From assembly GCF_001548235.1 (NCBI RefSeq), contig NZ_AP014938.1:1-64000 (forward strand): a stretch of 64,000 nt of DNA, in the 5' to 3' direction. Position numbers and translations under genes: made by a program. This stretch comes from Rothia mucilaginosa (GTDB lineage Bacteria; Actinomycetota; Actinomycetes; Actinomycetales; Micrococcaceae). This document shows, one piece after another, positions 17,832 to 26,943 of this stretch (positions are counted from its first letter, which is position 1; the number at the start of each line of letters is the position of its first letter). The notes under the pieces are model-generated. The model searched no databases. It worked only from the letters and a program-made list of their open reading frames with translations, and was not told the origin of the DNA.

Positions 17832-18755
17832 ATGTTTACCAGAGAAGAACTATCAACGATGATACGCACCCGCACCGAACTCATCACCTCAGCCGCCCAC
17901 ACGCGAATCACCCTGAGCCATGCCCTCAACCGCGGCGAACTCACTCGCATCTCAAAAGGGCACCTTCTCCCCACCCAAACCTGGAACAACCTACACCCCA
18001 ACGACCGACACTACGTGTGCATCCTCGCGCACCTCAACGAATACCCCACCAATATCCTTGCATCCCAAAGCGCAGCCATCGCCTGGGGCATCTCCTCCCT
18101 CACCCCACCATGCCACATTCAAGTACGAGGAACCGGAGGCGGCCGCCGAGAAAACATCCAGCGCATCCAAGACACACTCACCGCGGACAGCCCCATCGTG
18201 TACACACCCGAGGGGATCCCCACCGTCACACCACTAACAGCTATCACCACCTGCGTAAAAACGCTCCCCTTTCGCGACGGGCTCATTCTGGCCGAAAGCG
18301 CCCTTCAGCGCTTCGCTCAGGAACCGGATATGCTCACCTACGAAGAGCTCAAGAAAGAGCTCTCATCTGCATCTGGCCGCGGGTGTCGAACCGCTCGCCT
18401 CGTTGGACATGAGCTCAGCCCGCACTCAGAATCCGTTGCTGAAACCTGCATGCGGTTACTTCTCGATGACCAGGGAATCCACTACAAGCAGCAGGAAACC
18501 ATCATCTACGAAGGTCATACCTCTCGAGTGGACTTTCTGCTACACACCACTAGCATCCACGGCAGGCCCGTCGTTCTGGAGGTAGACGGCAACATCAAAT
18601 ACAACGACAAAGAGGACCTGGTTCGGGAGAAGACCCGACAGGATCGGCTACTCCACGCGGGGTACGCCGTCGTCCGTATTTCTGCTAAGGATGCTATTTA
18701 CCGTCCGAGGCGGGCCCTGCAGGTGCTGCGTGCTGCTGGAGTGCCCCAAATTTAA
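17832..18755 (+). CDS. AbiEi-like N-terminus with DUF559/Vsr-like nuclease domain
   Basis: The N-terminal 50 residues resemble the winged-helix AbiEi antitoxin domain common in actinobacteria (a helix pair, then a GELTRISKGHLLP segment). The C-terminal 110 residues have a PD-(D/E)XK/Vsr-like core: Glu204, Asp234 in SRVDFLL, Glu250 and Asp252 in VVLEVDG, and the DRLLHAGYAVVRIS segment. Such fusions are widespread and of unknown role; a DNA nuclease is inferred from the fold. ATG 17832 lacks a good ribosome site and ATG 17859, preceded by AGAGAAG, is an alternative. No restriction methylase or toxin partner is adjacent. Confidence 0.7.
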   Translation: MFTREELSTMIRTRTELITSAAHTRITLSHALNRGELTRISKGHLLPTQTWNNLHPNDRHYVCILAHLNEYPTNILASQSAAIAWGISSLTPPCHIQVRGTGGGRRENIQRIQDTLTADSPIVYTPEGIPTVTPLTAITTCVKTLPFRDGLILAESALQRFAQEPDMLTYEELKKELSSASGRGCRTARLVGHELSPHSESVAETCMRLLLDDQGIHYKQQETIIYEGHTSRVDFLLHTTSIHGRPVVLEVDGNIKYNDKEDLVREKTRQDRLLHAGYAVVRISAKDAIYRPRRALQVLRAAGVPQI

Positions 18756-18801
18756 CCGCGAAAAGCCACATGTGTTCACAACACATGTGGCTTCTCGGCG
18801 G
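18756..18801. repeat. CACATGTG palindrome, copy 4 (short form)
   Basis: CCGCGAAAAGCCACATGTGT, loop TCACA, then ACACATGTGGCTTCTCGGCGG. It begins next to the stop of the 307-aa gene and ends 18 bases from the ftsY stop, so it may terminate both converging transcripts. Confidence 0.88.
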
Positions 18802-18818
18802 AGTGGAGTATGAGGATG

Positions 18819-19940
18819 TTAGTCCAGCAACGCGTCCACGAATGCTTCCGGGTCGAACGGCGCCAGGTCGTCCGGGCCTTCACCCAGGCCGATGAGCTTG
18901 ACGGGAACGCCGAGCTCCTCCTGGATAGCGACCACGATGCCACCCTTTGCGGTGCCGTCGAGCTTGGTCAGCACGATACCGGTGACGTCCACGATATCGC
19001 CGAAGACCTTCGCCTGAACCATGCCGTTCTGGCCGGTGGTCGCGTCAATCACGAGCAGAACCTCGGTGACCGGCGCTTCCTTCTCGATAACGCGCTTAAT
19101 CTTGCCGAGCTGATCCATCAGACCGGACTTGTTCTGCAGGCGGCCCGCGGTGTCCACGAGCACGGTGTCAACGCCCTGCTCCTTGCCAGCCTTCACGGCG
19201 TCAAACGCGACGGATGCGGGGTCGGCGCCTTCCTTCTCGGAACGCACGGTCTTCACACCCACGCGGTCACCCCAGGTGGTCAGCTGCTCAGACGCGGCCG
19301 CACGGAACGTGTCCGCAGCACCCAGGAGCAGGGTCTGACCGTCAGCGACCATCACGCGGGCAATCTTACCGACCGTGGTGGTCTTACCGACGCCGTTCAC
19401 GCCAACGACCAGCACCACGCCGGGGTTGCCGTCGCTACCGGCGGTCTTCAGTTCGCGGTCCATGTCGGGGCGAACAATCTTCACGAGCTCCTCGCGGAGC
19501 ATCTTCTTCACGGCGGCGGGGTTGCTCGTACCCTCAACGCGCACGCGCTGTTGCAGTGCCTCCACCAGGCGGGTGGTCGGCTCAGAACCGAGGTCGGCGA
19601 GCAGCAGGGTTTCTTCGACCTCGTCCCAGACGTCCTGGTCGATGCGGTCGCGGGAGAGCAGAGCCAGCAGGCCCTTGCCGAGCATGTTGTTGGAGCGTGC
19701 CAGGCGGGCACGCAGACGCACCAGGCGACCCGCGGACGGGTCGGGCATATCAAGTTCAATAGCGCGAGGTGCCGAGCTTTCGGGTTTTTCCGCCGATCCG
19801 CCGGAGGCTTCTGCCGCCTCCTGACGCAAAGACTGCAGGTTCGCGGTCTTCTTGGGTCGGCGCAGAACGGCGAAAAGTACACCGGCGATCACCAGTACAC
19901 CCAGCACGATTGCGCAGATTATCATCATCGTTTCATTCAC
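18819..19940 (-). CDS. ftsY: Signal recognition particle receptor FtsY
   Basis: SRP receptor GTPase that docks ribosome-SRP complexes at the membrane. The 373 residues begin with an N-terminal hydrophobic helix (about 5-25) that can serve as a membrane anchor, a short charged linker, then the NG domain. GTPase motifs are G1 GVNGVGKTTT, the insertion-box DTFRAAA, G3 DTAGR, G4 TKLDG and the closing GLGEGPDDLAPFDPEAF. The acidic A domain found in E. coli is short here. ATG 19940 starts close to the membrane helix. Confidence 0.97.
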   Translation of the reverse strand: MNETMMIICAIVLGVLVIAGVLFAVLRRPKKTANLQSLRQEAAEASGGSAEKPESSAPRAIELDMPDPSAGRLVRLRARLARSNNMLGKGLLALLSRDRIDQDVWDEVEETLLLADLGSEPTTRLVEALQQRVRVEGTSNPAAVKKMLREELVKIVRPDMDRELKTAGSDGNPGVVLVVGVNGVGKTTTVGKIARVMVADGQTLLLGAADTFRAAASEQLTTWGDRVGVKTVRSEKEGADPASVAFDAVKAGKEQGVDTVLVDTAGRLQNKSGLMDQLGKIKRVIEKEAPVTEVLLVIDATTGQNGMVQAKVFGDIVDVTGIVLTKLDGTAKGGIVVAIQEELGVPVKLIGLGEGPDDLAPFDPEAFVDALLD

Positions 19941-20109
19941 ACTACTAGCTTACCGGTTTGGGCGGTTTGGCTGGTCGAGATTACGCGCATGCCCGACTGT
20001 CGGCGGAGTAGACTGGACACTGTTAAGTTTTTTTAGCCGAACACATGTTGGGCAGTTGCGGGTGGGGCCTGCGACTGCCGCACGGCACCGCACGATTTCG
20101 AGGATGAAC

Positions 20110-21507
20110 ATGAGGAACCCTGCCACAACACCGCCTGTTTTTGACCCGCGCACGATTGACCCGAACCGTGTGCCGACCGGTTTGAAGGTTCTGATTGTTG
20201 CGTCGTTCATGATTGCGGTGGGTTTTGGTTTGGTGGCGCCGGTACTGCCGAATTATGCGCAGAATTTTAATGCCACGGTCACTATGGCGACGATGGTGGT
20301 TTCTGCGTTGGCGATTACGCGCCTGATTTTTGCGCCATCTGCGGGTCAGCTGATTACCCGTTGGGGTGAGCGTCCGGTGTACACGATTGGCATGCTGATT
20401 GTGTCAATCACCTCGTTTATGATTGCGTTTGCCTGGGATTATTGGGTGCTGTTGGCTTCGCGTGCGGTGGCGGGTATCGGCTCGGTCATGTTCACGGTTT
20501 CTGCGATGGGTCTGCTGGTGCGCCTGTCCCCTGCGCATATGCGCGGCCGTATTTCTGGCTATTATGCGACGGCGTTCCTGCTGGGTAACCTGCTGGGCCC
20601 GGTAATTGCGAGCGCGCTTGCGCCGTTTGGTATGCGTGCGCCGTTCATTGTGTATGGTTTTTCGCTGTTGGCGGCGGGCCTGATTGTGTGGTTTTTGATG
20701 CCGTCGCAGGCGGCGTTGGAGGCGGAGCGTGACGCGATTATGGAGGCGGCGGCGCTGGCTGAGGGTAAGGGCACCGGGGTGTTGCCGTCGGCGGCGCCTT
20801 CGCCTGCTGGAGCATCCGGTCAGGGGGCTAAGCCTGGGTCTTCTTCGGGTAAGAGCGATCTGCCTGCGATGAAGGTTCGTGATGCGTTGAAATTCTCGAA
20901 TTACCGCTCTGCGCTGGTTTCGAATTGGGCGATTGGCTGGTCGGTGTTTGGTGTGCAGTCGTCGATTATTCCGTTGGCGGCGGCGTATTTGGCGACCGGT
21001 GGTGACATGTCTAATTCGGTTGCGGGTACCCTGTTGGCTTCTTTGGCGATGGCGACGAACTCGTTTGGTAATGCGTTGACGCAGACGTTCTCGGGGCGTT
21101 TTTCGGATCGTTTTGGTCGCCGTGTGATGGCGTTTTCGGGTCTGCTGTTGGCGGGTTCTGCGGTGACGTTTATGGGTTTCGCGCCGGTGGCGTGGGTGTT
21201 TGTGTCGTTGACGGCGTGCCTGGGTATTGGTGCGGCGTTTATGGGCCCGTCGATTCAGGCTGCTGTGTCTGATGTGATTGGTACTCGCCGCAGTGGTGGC
21301 CAGGTGTTGGCGGTGTATCAGATGTTTAGTGATTTTGGTATGATTCTGGGTCCGCTGGTGGCTGGTTTGATTGCGGATGCGTGGGGCTTTGTTCCGGCGT
21401 TCATTATCAGTGGTTTGTTGTTGGTGGCGGCGGCGTTTACGTGGGCGCCGTTCCGTAAGGCGCGCTGGCCGAAGGATATTGCGGACGCGGACTATACGGG
21501 CCGCTAA
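20110..21507 (+). CDS. MFS drug/metabolite exporter
   Basis: Major facilitator superfamily carrier, about 465 residues with twelve predicted membrane helices and a central Ala/Glu-rich cytoplasmic loop (about 195-255). The N-half has the motif A-like GQLITRWGERPVYTIG and the motif C-like GFGLVAPVLP in helix 1. The second half repeats the pattern with GRFSDRFGRRVM. The substrate is not predictable; MFS carriers of this shape are commonly efflux pumps. Start 20110 follows AGGA with good spacing; ATG 20104 is possible. TAGACT near 20009 may be its -10 box. A strong terminator follows. Confidence 0.88.
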   Translation: MRNPATTPPVFDPRTIDPNRVPTGLKVLIVASFMIAVGFGLVAPVLPNYAQNFNATVTMATMVVSALAITRLIFAPSAGQLITRWGERPVYTIGMLIVSITSFMIAFAWDYWVLLASRAVAGIGSVMFTVSAMGLLVRLSPAHMRGRISGYYATAFLLGNLLGPVIASALAPFGMRAPFIVYGFSLLAAGLIVWFLMPSQAALEAERDAIMEAAALAEGKGTGVLPSAAPSPAGASGQGAKPGSSSGKSDLPAMKVRDALKFSNYRSALVSNWAIGWSVFGVQSSIIPLAAAYLATGGDMSNSVAGTLLASLAMATNSFGNALTQTFSGRFSDRFGRRVMAFSGLLLAGSAVTFMGFAPVAWVFVSLTACLGIGAAFMGPSIQAAVSDVIGTRRSGGQVLAVYQMFSDFGMILGPLVAGLIADAWGFVPAFIISGLLLVAAAFTWAPFRKARWPKDIADADYTGR

Positions 21508-21523
21508 ACGCTCGATGACAAGT

Positions 21524-21562
21524 GAAAAGCCGGTGCCTGCTTAGTAGCAGGCACCGGCTTTA
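21524..21562. terminator. Terminator between the MFS gene and the mannosyltransferase gene
   Basis: AAAGCCGGTGCCTGCT pairs with AGCAGGCACCGGCTTT around TAGT. It lies between convergent genes. A near copy lies at 23227. Confidence 0.9.
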
Positions 21563-21578
21563 TCCATCTATTTTGTTT

Positions 21579-23021
21579 TTAGGGCAGCAACCAGACGGGC
21601 CCAATAACGTCCGGGCCGCCCCAGAGCAGGCGCATCCACAGGGCGGATCCGAGCAGACCCGCCAGTACCAGCAGGAAGCGGTACATGCGGCTCTTCGGCA
21701 GATAGGCTGCGATTAGCAGCGACAGGGGGAACACCGGCAGCAGAATACGCACGGTGGATGACGTGGGGAGCCAGAAGATGAACAGGTACCCGGCGTAGCA
21801 GGCGGTCCACAACCACAGGGCGGGGTGCAGCAGGGTGCGGGTGAATTTCTGCGACATCCACCAGTAGAAGCTCAGGATGAGGAGCACCAGGCCCGCCCAC
21901 ATGATGATGGCGGGTACGGAGCCTACGAAGTAGAGGTTGAACTGGTGGACCCACTGGGAGAAGTACTGGTGGCCGTCTTCAACCTTGCGGAAGCTCCAGC
22001 CGAGTTCCGTGGCGAGGTACGCATCCATGCGTCCGGTGCGTAGAGCCGCGTGTAGGGGGTGTACGAAAGCAAAACCACACACCAGCAGTGCGCCGAGGAG
22101 CTGGCCGAAGCGTCCGCGGAACGCAACCCACGCGTCCGACAGTGCGGACTGTGAGGGTTCATCGGCGCGGCGGGCAAGATAGTCAGAAACGGTGCACCAC
22201 AGCCACCATAGGCCTACGAACGCTCCGAGTGGTACACCCAGCGGGCGGGACAGTGCCGTCATAAGAGCTACGGGCAGAAGCAGAATGTAGCGGCCACGCA
22301 CCACACACCACACACTCAAGGCAAGGAGCAGAGTGGAAAGAGCCTCGGCGTAACCGGTGACGAAGATGGGGCTCGCGGGGCTGAATGCGTACACGGCAAG
22401 CGCCCACAGGGCGATGCGGTTTCGGCTTTCGTCGCCAACGAGTGCGCGGGTGTCGAAGGTGCCGCGGTCACGCCAGTTCAGGCTACCGATGAAGAGGCGG
22501 TAGAGCACAACGGCCAGGGCGAGGCCAGCGGCTAGGCTGACTCCGACTGCGGCGAGGCGGTACTCGATACCGAAAATTTCAGCGACTTTACCGCTGATCA
22601 TTGAGTGGAGGGGCATGAAGGCCCAGGAATTGAAGGATACGGACCCGTCAGCGCGCATGGGCAGTTCGGTGGGGTACCACTCTTTGTAGATGTCCCGGTA
22701 CCAGCCGGCGTCCCAGATGTTGAGGTAGGAGAGGAAGCCTTGGTGGTTTTTGTTTTCGTTGCTGAGGGGGTTGCGCTGGTCTTCTGCGAGTGAGTATGCG
22801 AAGGTTGCGAGGTGGGTTGCGCAGGCTAGTGCCCAGATGATGAGGGCGGGCATCCAGGTGCGGTAGGCGGCAAGTTTCTGGGGGCTGGATGGCGCGGTGT
22901 TACGCACCCGGGTTTCAGCGGAGGGACGTGACGCTTTGAGGGTGGGTGCGGGACCGGTGGAGGAACCGGATGAGAGGTCGCGTTCGATAAAGGACACAGG
23001 TTTTCCTGGGGATTGAGCCAT
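21579..23021 (-). CDS. PIG-V-like polytopic mannosyltransferase
   Basis: 480-residue integral membrane protein with about nine to eleven helices after a hydrophilic, Ser/Pro-rich N-terminus of about 55 residues. The first extracytoplasmic loop has NIWDAGWYRDIYKEWYP; an aspartate in a WDxxWY context is the hallmark of GPI-mannosyltransferase-2 (PIG-V)-like GT-C enzymes, which use polyprenyl-phosphate mannose. Later FSPASPIFVTGYAEAL matches the family's second conserved segment. Likely it glycosylates lipids or proteins on the outer face of the membrane. Start 23021 has a GAGAA site. It probably acts with the MptB-like enzyme at 48.7 kb in cell-envelope mannan synthesis (inference). Confidence 0.8.
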   Translation of the reverse strand: MAQSPGKPVSFIERDLSSGSSTGPAPTLKASRPSAETRVRNTAPSSPQKLAAYRTWMPALIIWALACATHLATFAYSLAEDQRNPLSNENKNHQGFLSYLNIWDAGWYRDIYKEWYPTELPMRADGSVSFNSWAFMPLHSMISGKVAEIFGIEYRLAAVGVSLAAGLALAVVLYRLFIGSLNWRDRGTFDTRALVGDESRNRIALWALAVYAFSPASPIFVTGYAEALSTLLLALSVWCVVRGRYILLLPVALMTALSRPLGVPLGAFVGLWWLWCTVSDYLARRADEPSQSALSDAWVAFRGRFGQLLGALLVCGFAFVHPLHAALRTGRMDAYLATELGWSFRKVEDGHQYFSQWVHQFNLYFVGSVPAIIMWAGLVLLILSFYWWMSQKFTRTLLHPALWLWTACYAGYLFIFWLPTSSTVRILLPVFPLSLLIAAYLPKSRMYRFLLVLAGLLGSALWMRLLWGGPDVIGPVWLLP

Positions 23022-23226
23022 AAGTATTCTCGCGGGTGTAGTGTGGACGCATGATGGACATTCCAGCGCCGTATCGTTTGAGTCGTGTCTATTAGATGTG
23101 GCGGGTGCTACCCGGTCCAAAGCGGGTGGTGCAGTTTGGTGAAATATCCATGTGTAGACTATCAACGAACTGACTGCGTCTCAATGTGAACGCGCTATTC
23201 CTGCTGATTATGACGAAAGAGATGCG

Positions 23227-23264
23227 TGAAGCCGGTGCCTGCTGAATAGCAGACACCGGCTTTA
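23227..23264. terminator. Hairpin near-identical to the one at 21524
   Basis: GAAGCCGGTGCCTGCT, loop GAAT, AGCAGACACCGGCTTTAT. It shares nearly all its stem with the hairpin at 21524. It lies downstream of trpC and upstream of the mannosyltransferase gene. Confidence 0.8.
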
Positions 23265-23289
23265 TGCGTATGAGAGGTGAGCTGATAGA

Positions 23290-23470
23290 ACAAGCTAACA
23301 ACATGGAACCCCAGATACAGGCAAGCCAACTGGAGAAGGTAACCACCTACCAACTCCCCTAATACCCCCAGACCGAGGCGAGCTAACCCGAGAAGGAAAC
23401 CACGTACCACCCTCATATACCCCAGACCAAGACGAGCTAACCGAGAAGGTAACCACCTACCAACCCCCTA
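23290..23470. repeat. Three tandem units of about 55 bp
   Basis: GAGAAGGTAACCACCTACCA occurs at 23333 and 23443, and a variant (GAGAAGGAAACCACGTACCA) at 23390, giving periods of 57 and 53 bases. Each unit also has a GAGCTAAC-like word before it and a CCCCAGACC-like word after it. Too few and too uneven for a CRISPR array. Confidence 0.75.
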
Positions 23471-23480
23471 TATCAATCAA

Positions 23481-23673
23481 CCCGAGGGATAGGCGACCTA
23501 GAGGGCGTACCGGACACGCGAAGCGGGGGCTCCGTCCTCAAGGCGCCCCAGCGCCGCAGAGGGGGCACTCCCCCGCGAGTGTTGTCCGGTACGCACTTTC
23601 CAAACAACTAACCCACGGAAGCCTCGCTCCCCCGCGAGTGTTGTCCGGTACAACCTCTCAAACAACTAACCCA
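23481..23673. repeat. G-rich structured element, copy 1
   Basis: Begins CCCGAGGGATAGGCGACCTA, then ACCGGACA...TGTCCGGT as outer stem (about 23509-23590) and GCGGGGG/CCCCCGC as inner stem. An apical part has GGCGC/GCGCC. The right-hand end from CTCCCCCGCGAGTG to AACTAACCCAC is repeated once more up to 23673. It lies 5 bases after the trpC stop. Copies 2 and 3 are near 33.1 and 33.4 kb. Confidence 0.85.
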
Positions 23674-23677
23674 CAGG

Positions 23678-24493
23678 CTAGCGGGTCACCGGCACCTTGG
23701 AGAATTCACGCACGGTACCTTCCGGGTCGCCGGAGCGTACCAGTGCTTCACCGATGAGTACCGCATCGGCACCGGCGCCTGCGTAGGCGCGTACGTCCTC
23801 GATGCTAGCGACACCGGATTCGGCGACCTTGATGACGGAGTTGGGCAGGTGCGCTGCGAGGGATGCGTAGTGTTCGTTGTTGACTTCGAGGGTCTTGAGG
23901 TTACGCACGTTGATGCCGACGATTTTGGCGCCGATGCGCTGGGCGACCTCGATTTCTTCGGGGGTGTGGGTTTCGACGAGGGCGTTCATGCCGAGCGATT
24001 CGGTGAGTTCGAGGAATTCGCGCAGGGTCTGCTCGTCGAGGGCCGCCACAATCAGCAGGACCAGGTCGGCGCCGTGTGCGCGTGCTTCCCAGATCTGGTA
24101 TTCGTCGACGGTGAAGTCCTTGCGTAGCACGGGGATGTTCACGGCGGCGCGGACTGCGTCGAGGTCGGCGAGGGAGCCGTTGAATCGGCGCTGTTCGGTG
24201 AGTACCGAGATTGCTGCGGCGCCACCTGCCTCGTAGCGTGCGGCGAGCGCGGCGGGGTCCGGGATTTCGCCGAGCGCACCCTTGGAGGGCGAGGAGCGCT
24301 TCACCTCAGAGATAATGCGTGCGGTGGTGCCGTTGCCGCCGCCGGGTACTTCACCGCGGAGGGAGGCGAGCGCGTCGCGGGCGGGTGCGGCTGTGAGGGC
24401 GCGCTTCTTCATTTCTTCGAGGGGAACCTGCTGTACGCGGGCGGCGAGGTCTTCGCGGACGCCGACGATGATCTCGTCGAGAACGGTGCTCAT
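23678..24493 (-). CDS. trpC: Indole-3-glycerol phosphate synthase
   Basis: Tryptophan synthesis enzyme that closes the indole ring of CdRP. The 271-residue TIM barrel carries [11 protein letters not shown] (phosphate and anthranilate binding, catalytic Lys), [26 protein letters not shown], and [12 protein letters not shown] with Asn in the active site. The AESGVAS and [12 protein letters not shown] segments near the C-terminus bind phosphate. ATG 24493 with a GGAG site follows the trpE stop by 14 bases, so the two are co-transcribed. It is a stand-alone TrpC, not fused to TrpF as in enteric bacteria. Confidence 0.97.
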   Translation of the reverse strand: MSTVLDEIIVGVREDLAARVQQVPLEEMKKRALTAAPARDALASLRGEVPGGGNGTTARIISEVKRSSPSKGALGEIPDPAALAARYEAGGAAAISVLTEQRRFNGSLADLDAVRAAVNIPVLRKDFTVDEYQIWEARAHGADLVLLIVAALDEQTLREFLELTESLGMNALVETHTPEEIEVAQRIGAKIVGINVRNLKTLEVNNEHYASLAAHLPNSVIKVAESGVASIEDVRAYAGAGADAVLIGEALVRSGDPEGTVREFSKVPVTR

Positions 24494-24507
24494 GGTGTCT
24501 CCTTGGG

Positions 24508-26118
24508 TTACTTGGTGGCGTTGACGGCTGCGTCTGCGTCCAGGGGTGCTAGGCCGGAGGCGGTTAGCACGGCGCGCAGCGGGGCGGCGGACTTGTTGAC
24601 GGTTTCGAGGGTTTCGGAGTCCGGGTTGGAGTCCATGACGAGGCCCGCGCCTGCCTGTACGTAGGCGGTGCCTTCCTTGAGTACGGCGGTGCGGATGGCG
24701 ATTGCCATGTCCATGTTGCCGGCGAAGTCGAAGTAGCCGCACACGCCGCCGTAGACGCCGCGGCGGGTGGGTTCGTATTCGTCGATGAGCTGCATGGCGC
24801 GCGGCTTGGGGGCGCCGGAGAGGGTGCCTGCCGGGAAGGCGACGCGCAGCACGTCGTAGGCGCTGAACTGCGGGTCGAGTTCGGCGCTGACGGCGGAGGA
24901 AATGTGCATGATGTGGCTGAAACGCTCAATGATCATGAACTGGTCGACGGACACGGTGCCGGGCTTGGCGATGCGCGAGAGGTCGTTGCGTGCCAGGTCG
25001 ACGAGCATGAGGTGTTCGGAGCGTTCCTTCTGGTCGGCGAGCAGTTCCTCGGCGAGTGCGAGGTCCTCTTCGCGGGTTGCGCCGCGCGGGCGGGATCCGG
25101 CGATGGGGTGGGTGCTGGCGATGCCGTCCTTGAGGGTGACGAGAGCCTCCGGGGAGGAGCCGACAATGTGGAAGGGGGTGCCGTTGCTGTCTTCGAAGTT
25201 GAAGAGGTACATGTACGGCGAGGGGTTGGACTGGCGCAGTACACGGTACACGTCGAGTGCCTTGGCGTTGGTTTCGGCTTCGAATCGGCGTGAGAGCACG
25301 ATCTGGAAGACGTCGCCGTCGATGATGTTCTTCTTGGAGCGGTCGATGGCGTCCTTGAAGCCCTGTTCGCTCCAGGTGAGGGTGACGTCTTCGCGGACCT
25401 TGCGGTCAACGTCTGCCACGCCGGAGAGAATGGAGGTGGTCGTTGCGGCGCCGCGCTGCAGGCGGCGGAGCATGCTGTGCAGGCGCGCTACGGCGTCTTC
25501 GTAGGCGCCGTCGACGTTTTCGCTGGTGCCGTTGAAGTTGATGGCGTTGGCGACGAGCAGGACGGTGCCGTCCTTGTTGTCGTGGATTGCCATGTCGGAG
25601 ACCATGTTGAGCGCGAATTCGGGCAGGTTCACGTCATCTGCGGGCGGGTAGGGCAGGTGCTCCCAGTGGCGCACGACGTCCCAGCCGAGGTAGCCGACCA
25701 GGCCGGAGGTGAGCGGCGGCAGGGTCGGGTCGGGTTCGGTGTAGAGCATCTGCAGGGTCTTGGCGATGGCTTCTACGGGGTCGCCGTCGACGGGTGCGCC
25801 GGCGGGGGTGCGTCCCTGCCAGTGGACTGCGCCGTCAACGGTGGTGAGGGTGGAGCGGGAGGACGCGCCGATGAAGGAGTAGCGGTCCCAGGCTGCGGAT
25901 TCGCCTTCTGCGGAGATTTTGGCGGATTCGAGCAGGAAGGTGCCGTGGGCTGCTTCGACGGGTTCGCCCTGGTCGTTTTGGAGTACGAGGGATCGGTAGA
26001 TGCCGATGGGGGTGAGTGAGTCGGCGAGGATTTTGATGTGTACGGGAATGACGCGGGTGCTGGCTGCGCGGGCGCGGAATTCTTCGAGGCTGGGGGTGAT
26101 GGTGCCCAAATCCTGCAT
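24508..26118 (-). CDS. trpE: Anthranilate synthase component I
   Basis: Converts chorismate to anthranilate with ammonia from the TrpG glutaminase, which is not in this window. The 536 residues include the feedback-site LLES motif (FLLESAK, about residue 60), [39 protein letters not shown] and the final [22 protein letters not shown] and [12 protein letters not shown] chorismate-enzyme signatures. ATG 26118 follows AAGGAG. First gene of a trpE-trpC unit. I found no run of Trp codons in the 290 bases upstream, so classic attenuation is not supported. Confidence 0.97.
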   Translation of the reverse strand: MQDLGTITPSLEEFRARAASTRVIPVHIKILADSLTPIGIYRSLVLQNDQGEPVEAAHGTFLLESAKISAEGESAAWDRYSFIGASSRSTLTTVDGAVHWQGRTPAGAPVDGDPVEAIAKTLQMLYTEPDPTLPPLTSGLVGYLGWDVVRHWEHLPYPPADDVNLPEFALNMVSDMAIHDNKDGTVLLVANAINFNGTSENVDGAYEDAVARLHSMLRRLQRGAATTTSILSGVADVDRKVREDVTLTWSEQGFKDAIDRSKKNIIDGDVFQIVLSRRFEAETNAKALDVYRVLRQSNPSPYMYLFNFEDSNGTPFHIVGSSPEALVTLKDGIASTHPIAGSRPRGATREEDLALAEELLADQKERSEHLMLVDLARNDLSRIAKPGTVSVDQFMIIERFSHIMHISSAVSAELDPQFSAYDVLRVAFPAGTLSGAPKPRAMQLIDEYEPTRRGVYGGVCGYFDFAGNMDMAIAIRTAVLKEGTAYVQAGAGLVMDSNPDSETLETVNKSAAPLRAVLTASGLAPLDADAAVNATK

Positions 26119-26412
26119 TGCTGTACTCCTTGGTGTTGGGTTGGGGGCGCGTCGGTGCGCTGTGTCCCTTAGCTGCCGCGCGGGGTTTTACCGGTGCATG
26201 AGGGTTTTACCGTATGTGCCGGCGTGTCTATCTGGCGCATACATGCCAGATTCATCACGCCCGATCATGCCTGATAAGGCCCGGTAAGCCCTTTAAAGCC
26301 CGGTAAGCCCGGTGCGCGGGTTGTTTCAGTTTAACCGGTGCTACGGCCCAGTTCCACGGTGAAGAGTCAATAGTTCTCTTCGTGAAACTGAGCCGCATAC
26401 CGTTCAGCCGTA

Positions 26413-26889
26413 TTAGTTGCTGAACTGCTTGAGGGTTGCTGCGGTCTGCAGTGCCGCTGCGGTCGCCTCGTAGCCCTTGTCTTCGTTGGAGCCTTCCAAG
26501 CCTGCGCGGTCGAGTGCCTGCTGCTCGTTATCGCAGGTGAGCACGCCGAAGCCGATGGGTCGGCCGGTCAGCACGGACACGTCGGTCAGGCCGTTGGTTG
26601 CGCCCTGGCAGACGTAGTCGAAGTGGGGGGTGCCACCGCGGATGACCACGCCGAGCGCGACAATTGCGTCGAACTTCTCGGCGAGGCGGGTTGCTGCGAC
26701 GGGCAGTTCGAAGGTGCCGGGAACGCGCACGAGGGTCGGCTCGATGCCTGCGTCGCGTGCTGCACGCTGCGCACCGTCAATGAGGCCGTCCATGACCTGG
26801 GTGTGCCAGCTTGCCGCTACGATTGCGAGCTTGAAGCCCTTGTAGTCTTCAGGGTTGAGGGTGGTGTCTGCTGCGCCTACGCCGCTCAT
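26413..26889 (-). CDS. ribH: 6,7-dimethyl-8-ribityllumazine synthase
   Basis: Condenses the ribityl-pyrimidine with dihydroxybutanone phosphate, the step before riboflavin synthase. The 158 residues show [31 protein letters not shown] and [21 protein letters not shown], which hold the phosphate and pyrimidine sites including the catalytic His. Likely forms pentamers or 60-mer capsids like its family. ATG 26889 follows AAGGAG, 54 bases after ribA. It is the last gene of the riboswitch-led riboflavin operon. Confidence 0.97.
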   Translation of the reverse strand: MSGVGAADTTLNPEDYKGFKLAIVAASWHTQVMDGLIDGAQRAARDAGIEPTLVRVPGTFELPVAATRLAEKFDAIVALGVVIRGGTPHFDYVCQGATNGLTDVSVLTGRPIGFGVLTCDNEQQALDRAGLEGSNEDKGYEATAAALQTAATLKQFSN

Positions 26890-26943
26890 TGTGTTCTCCT
26901 TGTGGGTTGTGGTTTTTGAAAAGTTTAGTGTGCAGGGGTGCCG

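Larger units (their letters stand above)
23022..23677. other. Repeat-rich region downstream of trpC
   Basis: No gene is supported. From left to right: a terminator hairpin (23227), three tandem units of about 55 bases (23290-23470), and the G-rich structured element (23481-23592) with a partly duplicated right end up to 23673. Confidence 0.6.

Noticed and set aside
17832..18755. Complete type IV AbiE toxin-antitoxin or Vsr repair system
   Set aside because: Only the AbiEi-like N-terminus and a nuclease fold are present; no AbiEii toxin or Dcm-type methylase lies next to it.
23290..23470. CRISPR array
   Set aside because: Only three units, unequal and degenerate, without unique spacers or cas genes.
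26119..26412. Trp attenuator before trpE
   Set aside because: No leader peptide with consecutive Trp codons and no clear terminator/antiterminator pair were found.
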